A stretch of 64,000 nt of DNA from Trichomonas vaginalis G3 (GCF_026262505.1 NC_067203.1:8432001-8496000), one strand, 5' to 3'. Positions 35,736 through 46,535 are shown, counted from the stretch's first letter. Translations and numbers: made by a program. The notes: generated by a model not told the origin, from the sequence alone.

Positions 35736-36698
35736 CTTCTCGGGTGATTTTAACAGTCAACTCAATTTTAAAATAAAGATTTCATCAAAATGATTTCGAA
35801 ATTCGGATATTGATTATATAAATAGCACTGTTAACATATTTTGGATGAGTAAAAAATACCTTGTTTTGTATGCATTTAGTACACCTTTATTTTTGATTAA
35901 AACTATAAAATTTTTATTCCTTATATAATAAATAGTATATGTTACATGAAATTCAATAGCATTCAATTTTGGATTTTTAGATTTGGTAAATTTTAGAAGA
36001 AATAAAATCAGCAATCAAAATAAAGAAACTTTTTTTGTATCTTCTATGATTACCTTTTGGTACTAAATTTTGCATTAATAAGTAAATTATCTGTATTATT
36101 CTGTGAGCACAAGCCCTTAGTTATGCTGGTAGTGAATGATGAATCGTCATTTTGCGAAGAGAACGCGATTATTAAGGTAATTTTGAGAATTGTCTTGATT
36201 ATTTTAAAATTAAATTAATTGAATAGGTAGGATAACTAGCTTTGCTAAATTTGTATAATTTGACCTTATTCTAGTTGGATCTGAGAATATTTTGCTGAAA
36301 TAATAAAATTATATCGCCGATTTATGAAAATTTCTCTGATGGGACCGACTCGCTGAAACGTATTAGTGTTAATGGTAACTTGTCTGAAATTTCAAATTTT
36401 TTCGGAAATCCAAAAAATCACAAACAAAAGCATCAAAATTAGATTTGCATTTAAGGTTTTCATTTTTTTTTTGGAAAATAAAAATATTTTTCCCCAATAA
36501 AGTTTATTTTTACTTTTGAGAGGAATAGAAACGTTATTTGGAATTTTGAAACGACAGAAATGTTCCATTTTTAATGCAGATTCTAAAATGGGGTCAAATT
36601 TTTGATTGAACCGTTATCCATTGAAAAACCTCGATTTAAAAATGTTATTCCAAAATATTCATCTAATGATATAGTATATATTTATTAATTATTACTTT

Positions 36699-36907
36699 TT
36701 ATTCAATTTTCACTTTTGGCGGGATTTCATTTTTTTTGTTGTATGGGCCATATTGTTCACCCAAAACGGAACAAAGGCAATGCATAACATTTTACTCCAC
36801 GAACGTCGTCGACTCTCAGCGCGACAGATGCTTGGTGCTTGCATAATGACCGGAATGCCATATACAAAAGGTGCTCGCTTTCTTTCTCTTTGTGGAACTA
36901 AGCCCCC
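36699..36907 (+). pseudogene. DDE transposase gene, 5' part (split by Polinton B)
   Basis: The frame ending AMHNILLHERRRLSARQMLG...FLSLCGTKPP continues, after the Polinton and one copy of the CCCCC duplication are set aside, into PVKSGVMRQQRF at 57996 without loss of frame. The real start codon is unclear: the frame is open upstream to about 36699 and no good ATG precedes HNILLHERRR except Met near 36780. This is the N-terminal helical region that precedes the catalytic core in Mutator/Kolobok-like transposases. It was interrupted by the Polinton insertion. Confidence 0.75.
36903..36907 (+). repeat. Target-site duplication of Polinton B, left copy (CCCCC)
   Basis: Five C residues directly abut the element end AGTTAGTATGG; the same five follow the right end at 57991-57995. 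Polintons are known to make 5-6 bp duplications. Confidence 0.85.
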
Positions 36908-37516
36908 AGTTAGTATGGTTATGTTGGGTACTGTGGCACTGCGTTCCACTTTACACAATACTTGTGAATTTGACACTTTACAAAACCGTTAACGTAAATT
37001 TTACAACACAAACGACAACACTAACTTAACCTTAAATATTTACAAAACCATCTGACACATAAATGACTTCACTAACGAACTCACTAATGTAAAAATAAAC
37101 GTTCTCACTATCGTTCTCACTAACGACTTCACTAATTTTTCATAATTTTTCCTCAATATCTTCATCATCAGTGTTAACCCATTGTAGTCATACTTGAAGC
37201 CATAAACTTTCTCTAACTTCTTAACGTACAATTTACATAACTTACCTTCGTCATCGTATGGTTTAATGATATAACTATTTCTATCTTTATACACAGTCAA
37301 TGAAAAGTCAACTGGTCTCGGATGTATTTGAAAGAACATGTTATGCTCAGGAAGGAAGAATAAATGTTTAAATGTATGTTTGTTATACTGTGGAATTCGA
37401 ATGAGTTGCTTTTGTTCTGTCATTACATCCAAATAAAAATTTTCAGTAAAAATAAAACTAACGTTAAAAATTTCTCATAACATAAACGTTCTCATTACTT
37501 TATAACTCTCTTCCTT
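36908..37516 (+). repeat. Polinton B left terminal inverted repeat
   Basis: Matches the reverse complement of 57380-57990 from AGTTAGTATGG inwards to the word CTCTTCCTT, with only one or a few differences seen. It includes a copy of the small TIR gene on the minus strand and its promoter-like block. Confidence 0.93.
37140..37423 (-). pseudogene. Small TIR-encoded Polinton protein, left copy
   Basis: Begins MTEQKQLIRIPQYNKHTFKH and contains HNMFFQIHPRPVDFSLTVYK. It is the mirror copy of 57473-57757 because the gene lies inside the terminal repeat. Function unknown: no membrane segment, basic and aromatic-rich, about 95 residues. Broken relative to the right copy. Confidence 0.55.
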
Positions 37517-37733
37517 TCTCCAACTCTTCTAACTTCTTCCTAAGTTCAGCAATGTTGTCCTCATGAAGTTTAATCTTTCTCAAATTCCTTCTTTATCTAA
37601 TGGTTGCTTTATCTTTCTAAACTGAACTCTACCATCCTTCATAGTATGAACGTAAAAACCTTCTGGAACCGCTCCTGATTTAATGTATTCTACCAAAAAC
37701 TTTTGTTTCATTGCTTCAGACTTTAGTCGTCAT
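37504..37733 (-). pseudogene. Small Polinton B gene with GAVPEGFYVH motif
   Basis: The minus strand encodes MKQKFLVEYIKSGAVPEGFY followed by a short basic stretch and a leucine/glutamate-rich coiled tail, about 65-75 residues in all. It is preceded by the conserved AATAACGTTATTTTTAT block and a TTTTTATTTGATTGAAATG leader, so it is a real gene of the element. Function unknown. Broken. Confidence 0.5.
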
Positions 37734-37790
37734 TTCAATCAAATAAAAATTTTAATATTAAATAAAAATAACGTTATTTTTCAGTAAGGA

Positions 37791-38237
37791 AACGCAGGAG
37801 TTTTACGATTATTTTGAGGCGTGGGTTCTGGTTTAAATGTTGGAGTCGGTTTAGGAGTTGACTTTTGAACAGGAGTTTGTACTTCCATAGGTTCAAGTTA
37901 TTGAAGGTTTTGCTTGTGAAGGCGTTGGTTTTGGCGAATGTGTCGGAGTTTGTTTAACTTCAGCTACTTCAGTATTATTTATAACATTTGCTTTGTTTCT
38001 TTTCAACATCATTACTGCTCCTGCTGTAGCTAGCAAACCTAGTGGGAGACCATATTTTATATAAGGACTTGACCAAATGCTATTTTTGACAGGAGCTGGT
38101 GGAACACCTAACCTTGGTGAGACTGCTCTTTGCCATTGTGCAGCTCGTAAGAAATATTCAATAGGTGCTCCATAATCGTTTGGTAAAGTTTGTTTCATAG
38201 ATGGTGAAGGTTCACGAGAGCTTGATGAAGAACTCAT
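37791..38237 (-). pseudogene. Polinton B single-pass membrane protein
   Basis: The Ser-rich start MSSSSSSREPSPSMKQTLPN is followed by one membrane segment (YIKYGLPLGLLATAGAVMML, near residues 60-80) and a Pro/Thr/Lys-rich tail (PTHSPKPTPSQ). Small membrane proteins are usual in Polintons and virophages; a virion or entry role is a guess. It lies just downstream of the major capsid gene in the same direction. Broken near its end. Confidence 0.55.
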
Positions 38238-38267
38238 TTATAAGCTTTAAAAATAAACGTTCATCCT

Positions 38268-39827
38268 TTATTCCTCACTGTCGTCAGTTGCTAAGTTATA
38301 GTCATCTAATCTTATTATTGGGATTCCATTAGCACGCACCTGAATGGCAAAGCAACAATCCCTCATAAATCCAATAAGTGGCTTTGGTACATTTTCAGTT
38401 GCTAGTTCAATAGGTCTTTAACAGACAATTTGTATGTTATTGGAGCAGTAGATGTTTGACCTTGCTGGAAGCAAAAGTCCACTTCTGTTTGGAAAACCAC
38501 ATAAGAAATGTGTGTTGTCATAGCTATCCATTTTGTTCCACACTACCATCATCCACCAATGACCTCATAACATCTCATTAAATCCAATCATATCATTGTT
38601 GTATTGCAGGCGTTCGCAACCATTTCATAAAAATACAGGTCCATATGATTTTTCATTCTGCAGGCATATTTCCATAAGCTCCCATGGAAAGCTGAAGATA
38701 TTTAAACTTAGGGTTCTCAAATTAACATAATAGTTGTCTTTCTTTCTAAATAGTGCCCAAATACTTTTAACATTAATAGGCGTATAAGCTGCTGTAAATG
38801 TTGCACTTGAACTATCTGTATTCTTTGAGAATGAACCGTCCATAGGAATCCAATCCATAACTTTAACAGGAAAACATAAAGCCTCGTTTGTATAATGTTC
38901 TACAAGTTCTGTATAAATGTTAGGGTCTAAAGAGAATGACTTTGGATGAATGAAACATCATTAAAATCCATCTTTGTTCGAAATAGTTGCTGTACAGTTG
39001 TAATAGTAACTGTTCCACTAGCTTCTACTGCCTTCGTTATCATAGTGAATGGTTCATTCCATGGAACAAATTTATTTGTCGGTGGATTTGAATCTGAAGC
39101 AAATGCAACTTTAAGAGTTGGATTGAAAGCAATGATATCATTTACAGATATAGATGTGCATTGTAAGGCGTCGCTACTGAACTTTACTTTAAGTGAATGT
39201 TTCCTGCAAAAGCTGGAATAAATCGAATAGCTTCTAATGAAGGAATCTTCTAACAGGAATTCTTAAACGAAGCTTAAAATCAAATGATTTTCCTGCTGTA
39301 ATTGGACCACTAACAATTTGTCCTGTTCTGCATGTTCCCGAATGACTCCATACATCTTCATGTCGAGTCTTTGAGAAAACATCTACTTTCTTTATTTGTT
39401 CGGTAGTTTGTGAGTTTGAAGTTTATATGCTTCTTCTCTTGCGTTGTCTTGAGAATATACGATACGACCATTTGCAAGGATTTGATATCAGCAACTGCAT
39501 AGAAAGCGTCATCGAAACCAATCCAAAATCCTGGTGGGTTTTTTATTGGAACCTGAACCAATTTCTTTATCTACAATAAATTGACCTTCCATTTTATACG
39601 TAATGAATGTATTGTAAAGGTCCAACATATTTTCACCAGGAGGTGAGAGATTGAATGTTACCCATGTGTTATCTTTAGCAGTTCCAGGTTGTGATGGAAT
39701 CTTTTGCGTCAGAATATTTTCTATTAGTGTCACCAATTTGAACTGCATTGTCTATGATATCGAAATATGAGCGAATCTGATGAATATGCTCTGCTGGAGT
39801 AAATTCGTTTAACTGTTCGTTCTGCAT
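38268..39827 (-). pseudogene. Polinton B major capsid protein (double jelly-roll type)
   Basis: Recognisable blocks include FNLSPPGENMLDLYNTFITY (jelly-roll start with the D-LYNT pattern), FDDAFYAVADI, and late WALFRKKDNYYVNLRTLSLN. The length of about 520 codons, the early TWVTFNLSPPG and the NxLxNG-like capsid pattern suggest the double jelly-roll capsid of Polintons. This is a judgement from pattern, not from alignment. Broken in several places. Confidence 0.6.
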
Positions 39828-39854
39828 GTATTTACTTCAGATAAAAATATCTAT

Positions 39855-40285
39855 TTACTTCATTATTCTCACTCTTCTTCTTGGTATTCGTGGTGGAAGT
39901 TGTTTCTTGACATTTTCAATGAACTGTACATTCTCTTTTGTCTCAACTTCTTTCACTGCGGGTCAGGTTCTTTGACTCGGTTTGCTTTTCAATGAAATTC
40001 ACGAACTTTGCAATAAGCTCTTGGTTCGTTATTGAAAGAACATCTGGCTTCTTTTTTCTTGTTCTATTGACTTTTCAGTTTGAACAGAAGGTTTTATATG
40101 GGCTTCGTGGGCTTCGCCTTGCCATGCACCTTAATGTTGTCGCTCTCTGTATTCGCTAATGGAACCTTTCTTTTTCTTACGTATATTTTTACCATCTTTA
40201 CTCTGACTTACATAATAGAAAGGATGTTGTATTCCTCTGCGTCATTTAATATAATAGACTCTCGCTCTGATTTTGACAAGCTCAT
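39855..40285 (-). pseudogene. Small charged Polinton B protein, unknown
   Basis: Starts MSLSKSERESIILNDAEEY. Later parts read QELIAKFVNFIEKQTESK and VKKQLPPRIPRRRVRI-like basic residues at the end. It lies between the capsid gene and a divergent plus-strand gene. A GC-rich mini-hairpin (GGGC-TTC-GCCT, around 40109) sits inside it. Function unknown. Broken. Confidence 0.4.
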
Positions 40286-40330
40286 TTTACATCGGTTAAA
40301 GTTTTAATTTAGTTTTTTATCTGCAGTCAA

Positions 40331-40582
40331 ATGACTCAGACAACCTACGGACAAGACCCAAGGTGTCATAGATGTTGAAGCATTGAAGAAAGAAATTCGC
40401 GAGCAAATTTTATCCGAACTGAAGGAACAAAAACAAGAACAAAAGCCAGAGAGACCAAAGAAAAACTTAGTGAAAAAACAACTAGCTGCATTAGCTGCTG
40501 GAAGACAGAAGAACCCACGTTTGCTGGCGAAAAAGCTAGAGAAGAAGCAAAAGCTAAAGAAGCTGAAGCAAAGAAAGAGTAA
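40331..40582 (+). pseudogene. Lys/Glu-rich small Polinton B protein
   Basis: Begins MTQTTYGQDP. It continues with a strongly charged helical segment (EQKQEQKPERPKKNLVKKQL) and a Lys/Ala-rich tail. Such proteins could bind nucleic acid; nothing more specific is visible. It lies 24 bp upstream of the capsid-like gene on the same strand. Broken. Confidence 0.45.
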
Positions 40583-40606
40583 ATGGTTTATTTTTATCCG
40601 AATTAA

Positions 40607-41459
40607 ATGTATAGACAAATACCTTTATCTGTTGCGTTCAGTAGTGAAAACCCTGACGTCAAAATAAAGGGGAACAGAGTAACGTTTAAGTTTCCAACAG
40701 ACTGGATTGTGAACATAAATGAAGAGAAGTACATTGGCATAACATCTATGTATATAACACGTGCTTTCAGAAAGGTTGACTTTATACTTCAAGTCGAGAT
40801 AGAAAATGACGAACAGTCTTTAAGCGCCCAAAACATTCACATATACAAATACTTTAAAGACGATACAACATTGTTGCAATGTATGATTTCATTTAATGAG
40901 ATGTTCGAGAAAAAGTTCAACATTGAAGTACAAACTTTACAGCCTTTACGTGAGTTTCTTGCACAACTGAAAGAAGAAGGTAGTCAGCCACAACTTATAG
41001 ACTTTCATTATGAATTTAATGAAATTGAAGATGGAACTCATGACTGTCAGTTTGTTATATATTCACATTCAATGAAGTCGCTAAAGAGAAAAAAAATCCA
41101 TTACGTATAAGATTTCAAATCTCCGAACCAAGTGATGATTTTAAGAATGTTTTCAATTATGATGCAATGCTTCCGAGGAAAAATGAATTTTCAAAGATTG
41201 TAACACCTGGCATTTGGGATAGAAAGCAAGCAATACTTTACTCTAATATAGCCAAAGGCGTTGAAAATGAGTTCATTGGTCATACAAGAACTTCACCACT
41301 TCCTAACCCTAAATACTATAAATTAACTGGCTTCAATCGTGAGTTTTGGATAGACATGTTCCACTCATGACATAAATGTCCAGTGTTCTTGCCTCCAGAT
41401 GGGAAGGACTGTCTCTACATTGAAGCACAACTCTTAAACTCTACCATCGCAGTATTGTA
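40607..41459 (+). pseudogene. Polinton B capsid-like (minor virion) gene 1
   Basis: Starts MYRQIPLSVAFSSENPDVKI, then VTFKFPTDWIVNINEEKYIG, an arrangement similar to the start of the gene at 55782-56663 (YTYEYPRHWVEYVGGEKAIE). The two may be distant paralogues. The 3' part equals positions 1-447 of element A. Probably a structural protein by context. Broken. Confidence 0.5.
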
Positions 41460-41555
41460 AAATCTACGCTAGCTTTATTTTTATCACGAATGACCTGAAT
41501 GAACTGCAGAAATAAATGTTTACGTTAATGTTTACAGGTTATTCAATAATGAATT

Positions 41556-41790
41556 ATTTTTGAAGAACTGAAGGTGCTACCATGTTACCATGTGCTACCA
41601 GGTCATTTAACTTCTCTGAAAAAGTGTGACAACATGACATTTTGACAACAACACAGGAGGATGGTAGTTATTAATTATTTTTGAAGAACCGAAGGTGCTA
41701 CCATGCTACCATGTGCTACCAGGTCATTTAACTTCTATGAAAAAGTGTGACAACATGACATTTTGACAACACAGGAGGATTAATGCAAAA
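41556..41790 (+). repeat. Two copies of the module-border repeat
   Basis: Two direct copies (about 120 bp apart) with the core ACCATGTGCTACCAGGTCAT and GACAACATGACATTTTGACA. They lie in inverted orientation to the eight-copy block at 44195-45160. Together the two blocks bracket the primase-helicase gene. Confidence 0.9.
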
Positions 41791-41801
41791 ATAAATTCCA
41801 A

Positions 41802-44143
41802 TCATACATTTATTAAAGCTAGACCTTCAGGTCTCGCGCTTAGCGGCTCATTTACAGGTATTTCATCGTCAGTAAATGATTCCTCATTATCGTTTGGTTC
41901 AACCTGTTTATATAATCCTTTCATTTCTTCTTTCAAACATAATACCATGTTTGTTTACGTCTATTCTTCTATGTTTCCTATCACATTTATCCTTAAATAC
42001 TCATTTGAAAAGTTTTTGTCTTTCATGACTGATGGTTTGCAGAATAGAGCATTTTCACACGTCATACCTGCACACAATTCATCATAATGTGTATTTATCC
42101 ATACATCTAAAGGATTTGATGATAATTCTATTAAATCTTGTTTGCTTCAGTCATCGGAATGATTCGTACATTAAATGATGAAAGGTCATATTGCATAAAA
42201 TATGTTAAAAGGTTATCATAAAATTCCTTAGTGCATGAATCCATTAAATTCTTGAAATAATCAAATTGACCCTTAAATTTACCATTAACTCTTAAAACTA
42301 CGTATCTTCTGTCTCCAACTTCAATTTTGACAGGGTAAACGTTGTTAGTTACGAAAATGAAGTTTGCAACGTTCTGTGCTGTTCTTCTGGGTTGATTCTT
42401 TTCATTAATTCTAATCTCATTATCCGTAATAATTGATTTCAAAGCGTTGAAGTTTGCGAGTCTATCTTCACCCACATTCTTGAGTTCATTAAGTATAAGA
42501 AGCATTTTATTTTCAACTACTGAATTGAAATTACCCGTTAGCTCACTTATTTCGGTAATGTTTTTACATGAATAACCAGCGAGGAGTTCAGAAATAATGT
42601 CTGTAAATCTGTTTTTACCTGTCCCTGAAGTCCTTTCAAAATAATTGCTGTTTCATTCTTGATTCCAGGATGTTGAATCATTGATGCAATCCAGCCGAGA
42701 AGGTATTTATACACTTCATCGTTATTATCACAAATGGCTTCTTTATGAATCCATAAACATCTCAATTTTTGAGTAATCTGGTTTTTCGAAAATGTTGTAT
42801 TTATAACCCTGAAACGTTGAGAAAACATCTGGGGAATCAGATTTAAAGCAAACACCCTTAACGGTTAATGAGGATAATTGATTTAGTAGTACATCCCATG
42901 CTGTTATGGTTTTTACCTTCTTCTTTAAATAATTTAATCATTTTGAGTGACTCTTTCATGTTTGACTGAAGAACAAATGATATTTGATTCATTTTGTCGT
43001 GTATGTTGTAATCTTTCTGAATGAAATATTTGTTTCCACAATCTACAAAACGAATTACACGTGATAAATCCTCAATTACTTCAGAACTGTTTTTATACTG
43101 ATGATTTTCAGCCTTGCGTCTAATATCTGTTATCAAAAACGAGTCATCAAGTTTGATATCAAATGTTATTTTGGCTTACGTAATAAAGGTAAAACGTATT
43201 CATCATAATATTCCTTTTGGTATAGTTTTAGAATCTTCACCAAAACAAATGGAGAAGTCATTAAATGTGCATATCTACCACGTGCTTTTTCAAAATTACT
43301 TTTTGCATTTTCTGTTAAGCTGCAGAAGTTATAAACGTTATCGTATGCTTCATTAATTAAATGATTAGGTAACGAATTAATTGCTTGAAACAGTGTGAAT
43401 AATGTTATTTTTTTTCTAAATTCATGTTTCCACCGTCATTATGTACTTCAAAATCACAGATGCCATCAACTATGCTCTGAGCTAGTTTATCGTCAATGTT
43501 TACATCTTTGTTTTCATTCATGATATTCTTTATTTCTTCATTCTTCTGTTCAACTCTTACCTTAATATTCAAATCATTTAATATATCATTCACTGTTCTA
43601 GTTAATGTTGAATCATAACTTCCACGAATGAATGAGTATGTTTTGATTGGTTCTGTTGCATTCTTGCGAACTCTTGAATCAGCCATAACCACTAAAGAAC
43701 GCTTTGAATCATCCATTGAAGTCATTATATCAATATCATAATCATTGCAGGAATAACATTTAATCATTCTGTTCGAAACTGCATAGAAGAAATTAGTGTT
43801 GCAATAAATGTGAAGACTCCTGAAGCGGTTTTAACGATAACATCTTTATCCGAAAGTTTTGATAAAATGTCTTTCTAACTGTTTCTTTAAGTTCATCATT
43901 GTACGATTTATTGATATCAACATCTATAATCGTTAAATTTGATATTTTATTTACTAATAAAGCCATACCAGTTTTCCTTCCTCTTCCTCCATCATGTTTG
44001 AGGTAGTTATGTAAATCAATCCTGTTTTCACCAATTCTTTCGTTGAGGGTTTTAGTTTCTGCCACAACTAATTCCTCAGCTAATGAATCAATAACTTTTT
44101 CATCAGAAATGATATAGTTGTTGCTGTTGTTTGTTGCTGTCAT
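41802..44143 (-). pseudogene. Polinton B primase-SF3 helicase
   Basis: The N-terminal part (DLHNYLKHDGGRGRKTGMAL, LTIIDVDINKSYNDE) resembles a prim-pol/bifunctional primase. Further on come KYLLGWIASMIQHPGIKNET with an adjoining NTP-binding loop region, LLILNELKNVGEDRLANFNA, LKSIITDNEIRINEKNQPRR, and FIFVTNNVYPVKIEVGDRRY. These are the ordered features of DUF5906/D5-type SF3 helicases. The protein would unwind and prime the element's DNA. It takes the place of the PolB gene of element A. Broken in several places. Confidence 0.8.
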
Positions 44144-44145
44144 TT

Positions 44146-44195
44146 ATATAGGAATAAAAAAATAAAAATAATTTTAAAACTAACTTTATTTTTGG
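44146..44195 (-). promoter_or_regulatory. Conserved Polinton promoter-like block upstream of the primase-helicase
   Basis: Minus strand AAAATAAAGTTAGTTTTAAA, then a T/A tract TTTTTTTATTCC about 20 nt before the ATG. The same AATAA(A/C)G(T/C)TA(G/A)TTTT plus TTTTTAT layout precedes at least seven genes in both elements. Confidence 0.5.
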
Positions 44196-45160
44196 GCTAC
44201 ATCATATTTTCCTGTGTTGTTGTCAAAATGTCATGTTGTCACACTTTTTCAGAGAAGTTAAATGACCTGGTAGCACATGGTAACATGGTAGCACCTTCAG
44301 TTCTTCAAAAATAATTCATAACTACCTTCCTCCTGTGTTGTTGTCAAAATGTCATGTTGTCACACTTTTTCAGAGAAGTTAAATGACCTGGTAGCACATG
44401 GTAACATGGTAGCACCTTCAGTTCTTCAAAAATAATTCATAACTACCTTCCTCCTGTGTTGTTGTCAAAATGTCATGTTGTCACACTTTTTCAGAGAAGT
44501 TAAATGACCTGGTAGCACATGGTAACATGGTAGCACCTTCAGTTCTTCAAAAATAATTCATAACTACCTTCCTCCTGTGTTGTTGTCAAAATGTCATGTT
44601 GTCACACTTTTTCAGAGAAGTTAAATGACCTGGTAGCACATGGTAACATGGTAGCACCTTCAGTTCTTCAAAAATAATTCATAACTACCTTCCTCCTGTG
44701 TTGTTGTCAAAATGTCATGTTGTCACACTTTTTCAGAGAAGTTAAATGACTGGTAGCACATGGTAACATGGTAGCACCTTCAGTTCTTCAAAATAATTCA
44801 TAACTACCTTCCTCCTGTGTTGTTGTCAAAATGTCATGTTGTCACACTTTTTCAGAGAAGTTAAATGACCTGGTAGCACATGGTAACATGGTAGCACCTT
44901 CAGTTCTTCAAAAATAATTCATAACTACCTTCCTCCTGTGTTGTTGTCAAAATGTCATGTTGTCACACTTTTTCAGAGAAGTTAAATGACCTGGTAGCAC
45001 ATGGTAACATGGTAGCACCTTCAGTTCTTCAAAAATAATTCATAACTACCTTCCTCCTGTGTTGTTGTCAAAATGTCATGTTGTCACACTTTTTCAGAGA
45101 AGTTAAATGACCTGGTAGCACATGGTAACATGGTAGCACCTTCAGTTATTCAAAAATAAG
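44195..45160 (-). repeat. Eight tandem copies of the 121-bp module-border repeat
   Basis: The junction word TCCTGTGTTGTTG recurs at about 44211, 44331, 44452, 44573, 44694, 44813, 44934 and 45055, that is with 121-bp steps (one 119). The core is GTCAAAATGTCATGTTGTCA then GACCTGGTAGCACATGGTAA. Copies are almost identical, so expansion is recent. The last copy overlaps the end of the KilA-N gene. Confidence 0.95.
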
Positions 45161-45801
45161 TCGTAAAAGCTCTTGTTGTTTCTTCTGACTAAATGCAACA
45201 TAACCATATCTTTATCTTCTTCATTTTCCAACTCTTCAGTATAAATCATATACTTATAACTCTTTTCCTTTCCTTTTGGTACTGAACGTGGTATTCTTTT
45301 CTGTATGCTTTTGTCTTTGGATTCAATGACTTCATCTTTTGCATGAAGTTTCTTTTCCATATCTTCGCGTTCTTGTCTGTGAATTTCGTCAAGAAGTTTA
45401 CAAACATACCATGAATAGCGAGCTGAAGCCCATTGTGCCACATTATTTACGAGAAGTCTATGAACATAATATCCTCTCAAGCCGTTTGGCAATTTTTCAC
45501 GGTTTTCATAGAGTTTTGGCGACTGGGATTTTTTACCTACTCGCTGTTCTTCACTGTTTTCAGAAAAAAGTATGTCTCGCTGTGCTTCGCTCAAAAGTTC
45601 TTGTGTGCTTTGGTTCCTAAACCAGTCTTTAGGAAGCTTAGTATCTGGAGCAAAACATGCTGTCAAAATACTTTGCATTTGATACATATCATCTTTGACT
45701 GAACGAATGAGTCTCAATTGTTTGTTATACTGTATGTATTCGTATTCTTCATTTATGGCTTCATGAACGATAGCAGTTGTTGTGTTCTCTAATGTTGACA
45801 T
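45142..45801 (-). CDS. Polinton B KilA-N domain protein
   Basis: 219 codons: MSTLENTTTAIVHEAINEEY at the start, and a central KilA-N block (LPNGLRGYYVHRLLVNNVAQ then WASARYSWYVCKLLDEIHRQ). A basic coiled-coil follows (KKLHAKDEVIESKDKSIQKR), then a C-terminal KSYKYMIYTEELENEEDKDM segment like the region that follows KilA-N in large DNA viruses. DNA-binding, possibly regulatory. Preceded by the AATAAAGTTAGTTTTTAT block and the leader CCTGTATGTAAAGACAG. Looks mostly whole. Confidence 0.75.
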   Translation of the reverse strand: MSTLENTTTAIVHEAINEEYEYIQYNKQLRLIRSVKDDMYQMQSILTACFAPDTKLPKDWFRNQSTQELLSEAQRDILFSENSEEQRVGKKSQSPKLYENREKLPNGLRGYYVHRLLVNNVAQWASARYSWYVCKLLDEIHRQEREDMEKKLHAKDEVIESKDKSIQKRIPRSVPKGKEKSYKYMIYTEELENEEDKDMVMLHLVRRNNKSFYDLFLNN

Positions 45802-45862
45802 ATCTGTCTTTACATACAGGATAAAAAATAAATAAAATAAAAACTAACTTTATTTTTTCTGA
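45802..45862 (-). promoter_or_regulatory. Conserved Polinton promoter-like block upstream of the KilA-N gene
   Basis: Minus strand AATAAAGTTAGTTTTTATTT followed by TTTTTTATCCTGTATG. The block at 6045-6105 in element A is nearly identical. A related TTTTATCCTGTATGAAATG leader serves the divergent gene at 45908. Confidence 0.5.
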
Positions 45863-45907
45863 GATAAACACTATTTCTTCACAACATTAAATTTTATCCT
45901 GTATGAA

Positions 45908-46201
45908 ATGACTTTAAAAAGATTATTGACTGACTTCGAATACTATCTCATTGACGCACTGACAGACCCTCAAAACTGTGTTGAAAGTTCTTTAAGCTTT
46001 AAGATTGAAGGTACGACGCATTTTGTCTTCACTTACGTATTGAAAGAATATGACCGTTATCATAACGAAGTGAATCAAACACTAATAAAATTTGTAGATA
46101 AAAAATTGGTTAACAATGAATATTTTAAACGTGAAGACCAAACACTGCTGGAGATGATGAAGAATACAGACAAGTTATTGAAAAAAATAACGCAAGATTA
46201 G
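45908..46201 (+). CDS. Small Polinton B protein, unknown
   Basis: 97 codons beginning MTLKRLLTDFEYYLIDALTD and ending EMMKNTDKLLKKITQD. Acidic and helical, no membrane segment. The start follows a TTTTATCCTGTATGAA leader like those of neighbouring genes. It is divergent from the KilA-N gene with about 100 bp between starts. Element A has unrelated short repeats in this place. Function unknown; the coding region may originally have been longer. Confidence 0.5.
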   Translation: MTLKRLLTDFEYYLIDALTDPQNCVESSLSFKIEGTTHFVFTYVLKEYDRYHNEVNQTLIKFVDKKLVNNEYFKREDQTLLEMMKNTDKLLKKITQD

Positions 46202-46330
46202 ATGCAATAGAAAAGAAGTTTAATGAATGTCTTACAAACACGTATGAATATCTATGCAGTGGGAAGCCAGATGGAAATAAATTTAACGTCAAATATGCAA
46301 TTTATAAAAATCTTATGTCGACAGGCTACG

Positions 46331-46392
46331 TAGCACAGTGGTCTAAGGTGGTGTTATGGAGGGGTCAAGGTCTGTGGTTCGAACCGCGACAG
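46331..46392 (+). other. tRNA-like sequence inside Polinton B
   Basis: TAGCACAGTGG (46331-46341) fits a tRNA A box and GGTTCGAACC (46376-46385) a B box, 45 nt apart. The flanks do not form good acceptor or T stems, so this is not a convincing functional tRNA. It may be a captured tRNA fragment or an RNA polymerase III-like internal promoter. Confidence 0.3.
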
Positions 46393-46463
46393 CGCCGTAT
46401 TTTCTTATTTTCTTTATTTGTCTTGTTTGTCGTGAATAAAAAGTGTCATAAAAGTGCTCTATC

Positions 46464-46535
46464 TTCCACGGGAATAAATAAAAAATTTACTTTATTTCTT
46501 CTTTATTTCTTCTTTATTTCTTTGTTCCCGTGGAA
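46464..46535. repeat. 11-bp inverted repeat around TTTATTTCTTC repeats
   Basis: TTCCACGGGAA at 46464-46474 and TTCCCGTGGAA at 46525-46535 are perfect complements. The 50-nt loop consists largely of TTTATTTCTTC direct repeats. Possible hairpin downstream of the tRNA-like stretch. Confidence 0.6.

Larger units (their letters stand above)
34764..36698. other. Non-coding spacer with one MITE-like insertion
   Basis: AT-rich DNA. A 64-codon minus-strand frame at 35182-35376 (SQRKVHKIANAQDGTMQLYI) may be a gene scrap, but it ends inside the MITE-like insertion at 35356-35735. From 35756 to 36698 I see no supported gene; the last part should contain the unseen 5' end of the DNA transposon whose transposase begins near 36699. 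I could not identify that element's terminal repeats. Confidence 0.5.

Noticed and set aside
46331-46392. Functional tRNA gene
   Set aside because: Only A- and B-box-like words fit; acceptor and T stems do not pair, and no anticodon arm could be placed with confidence.
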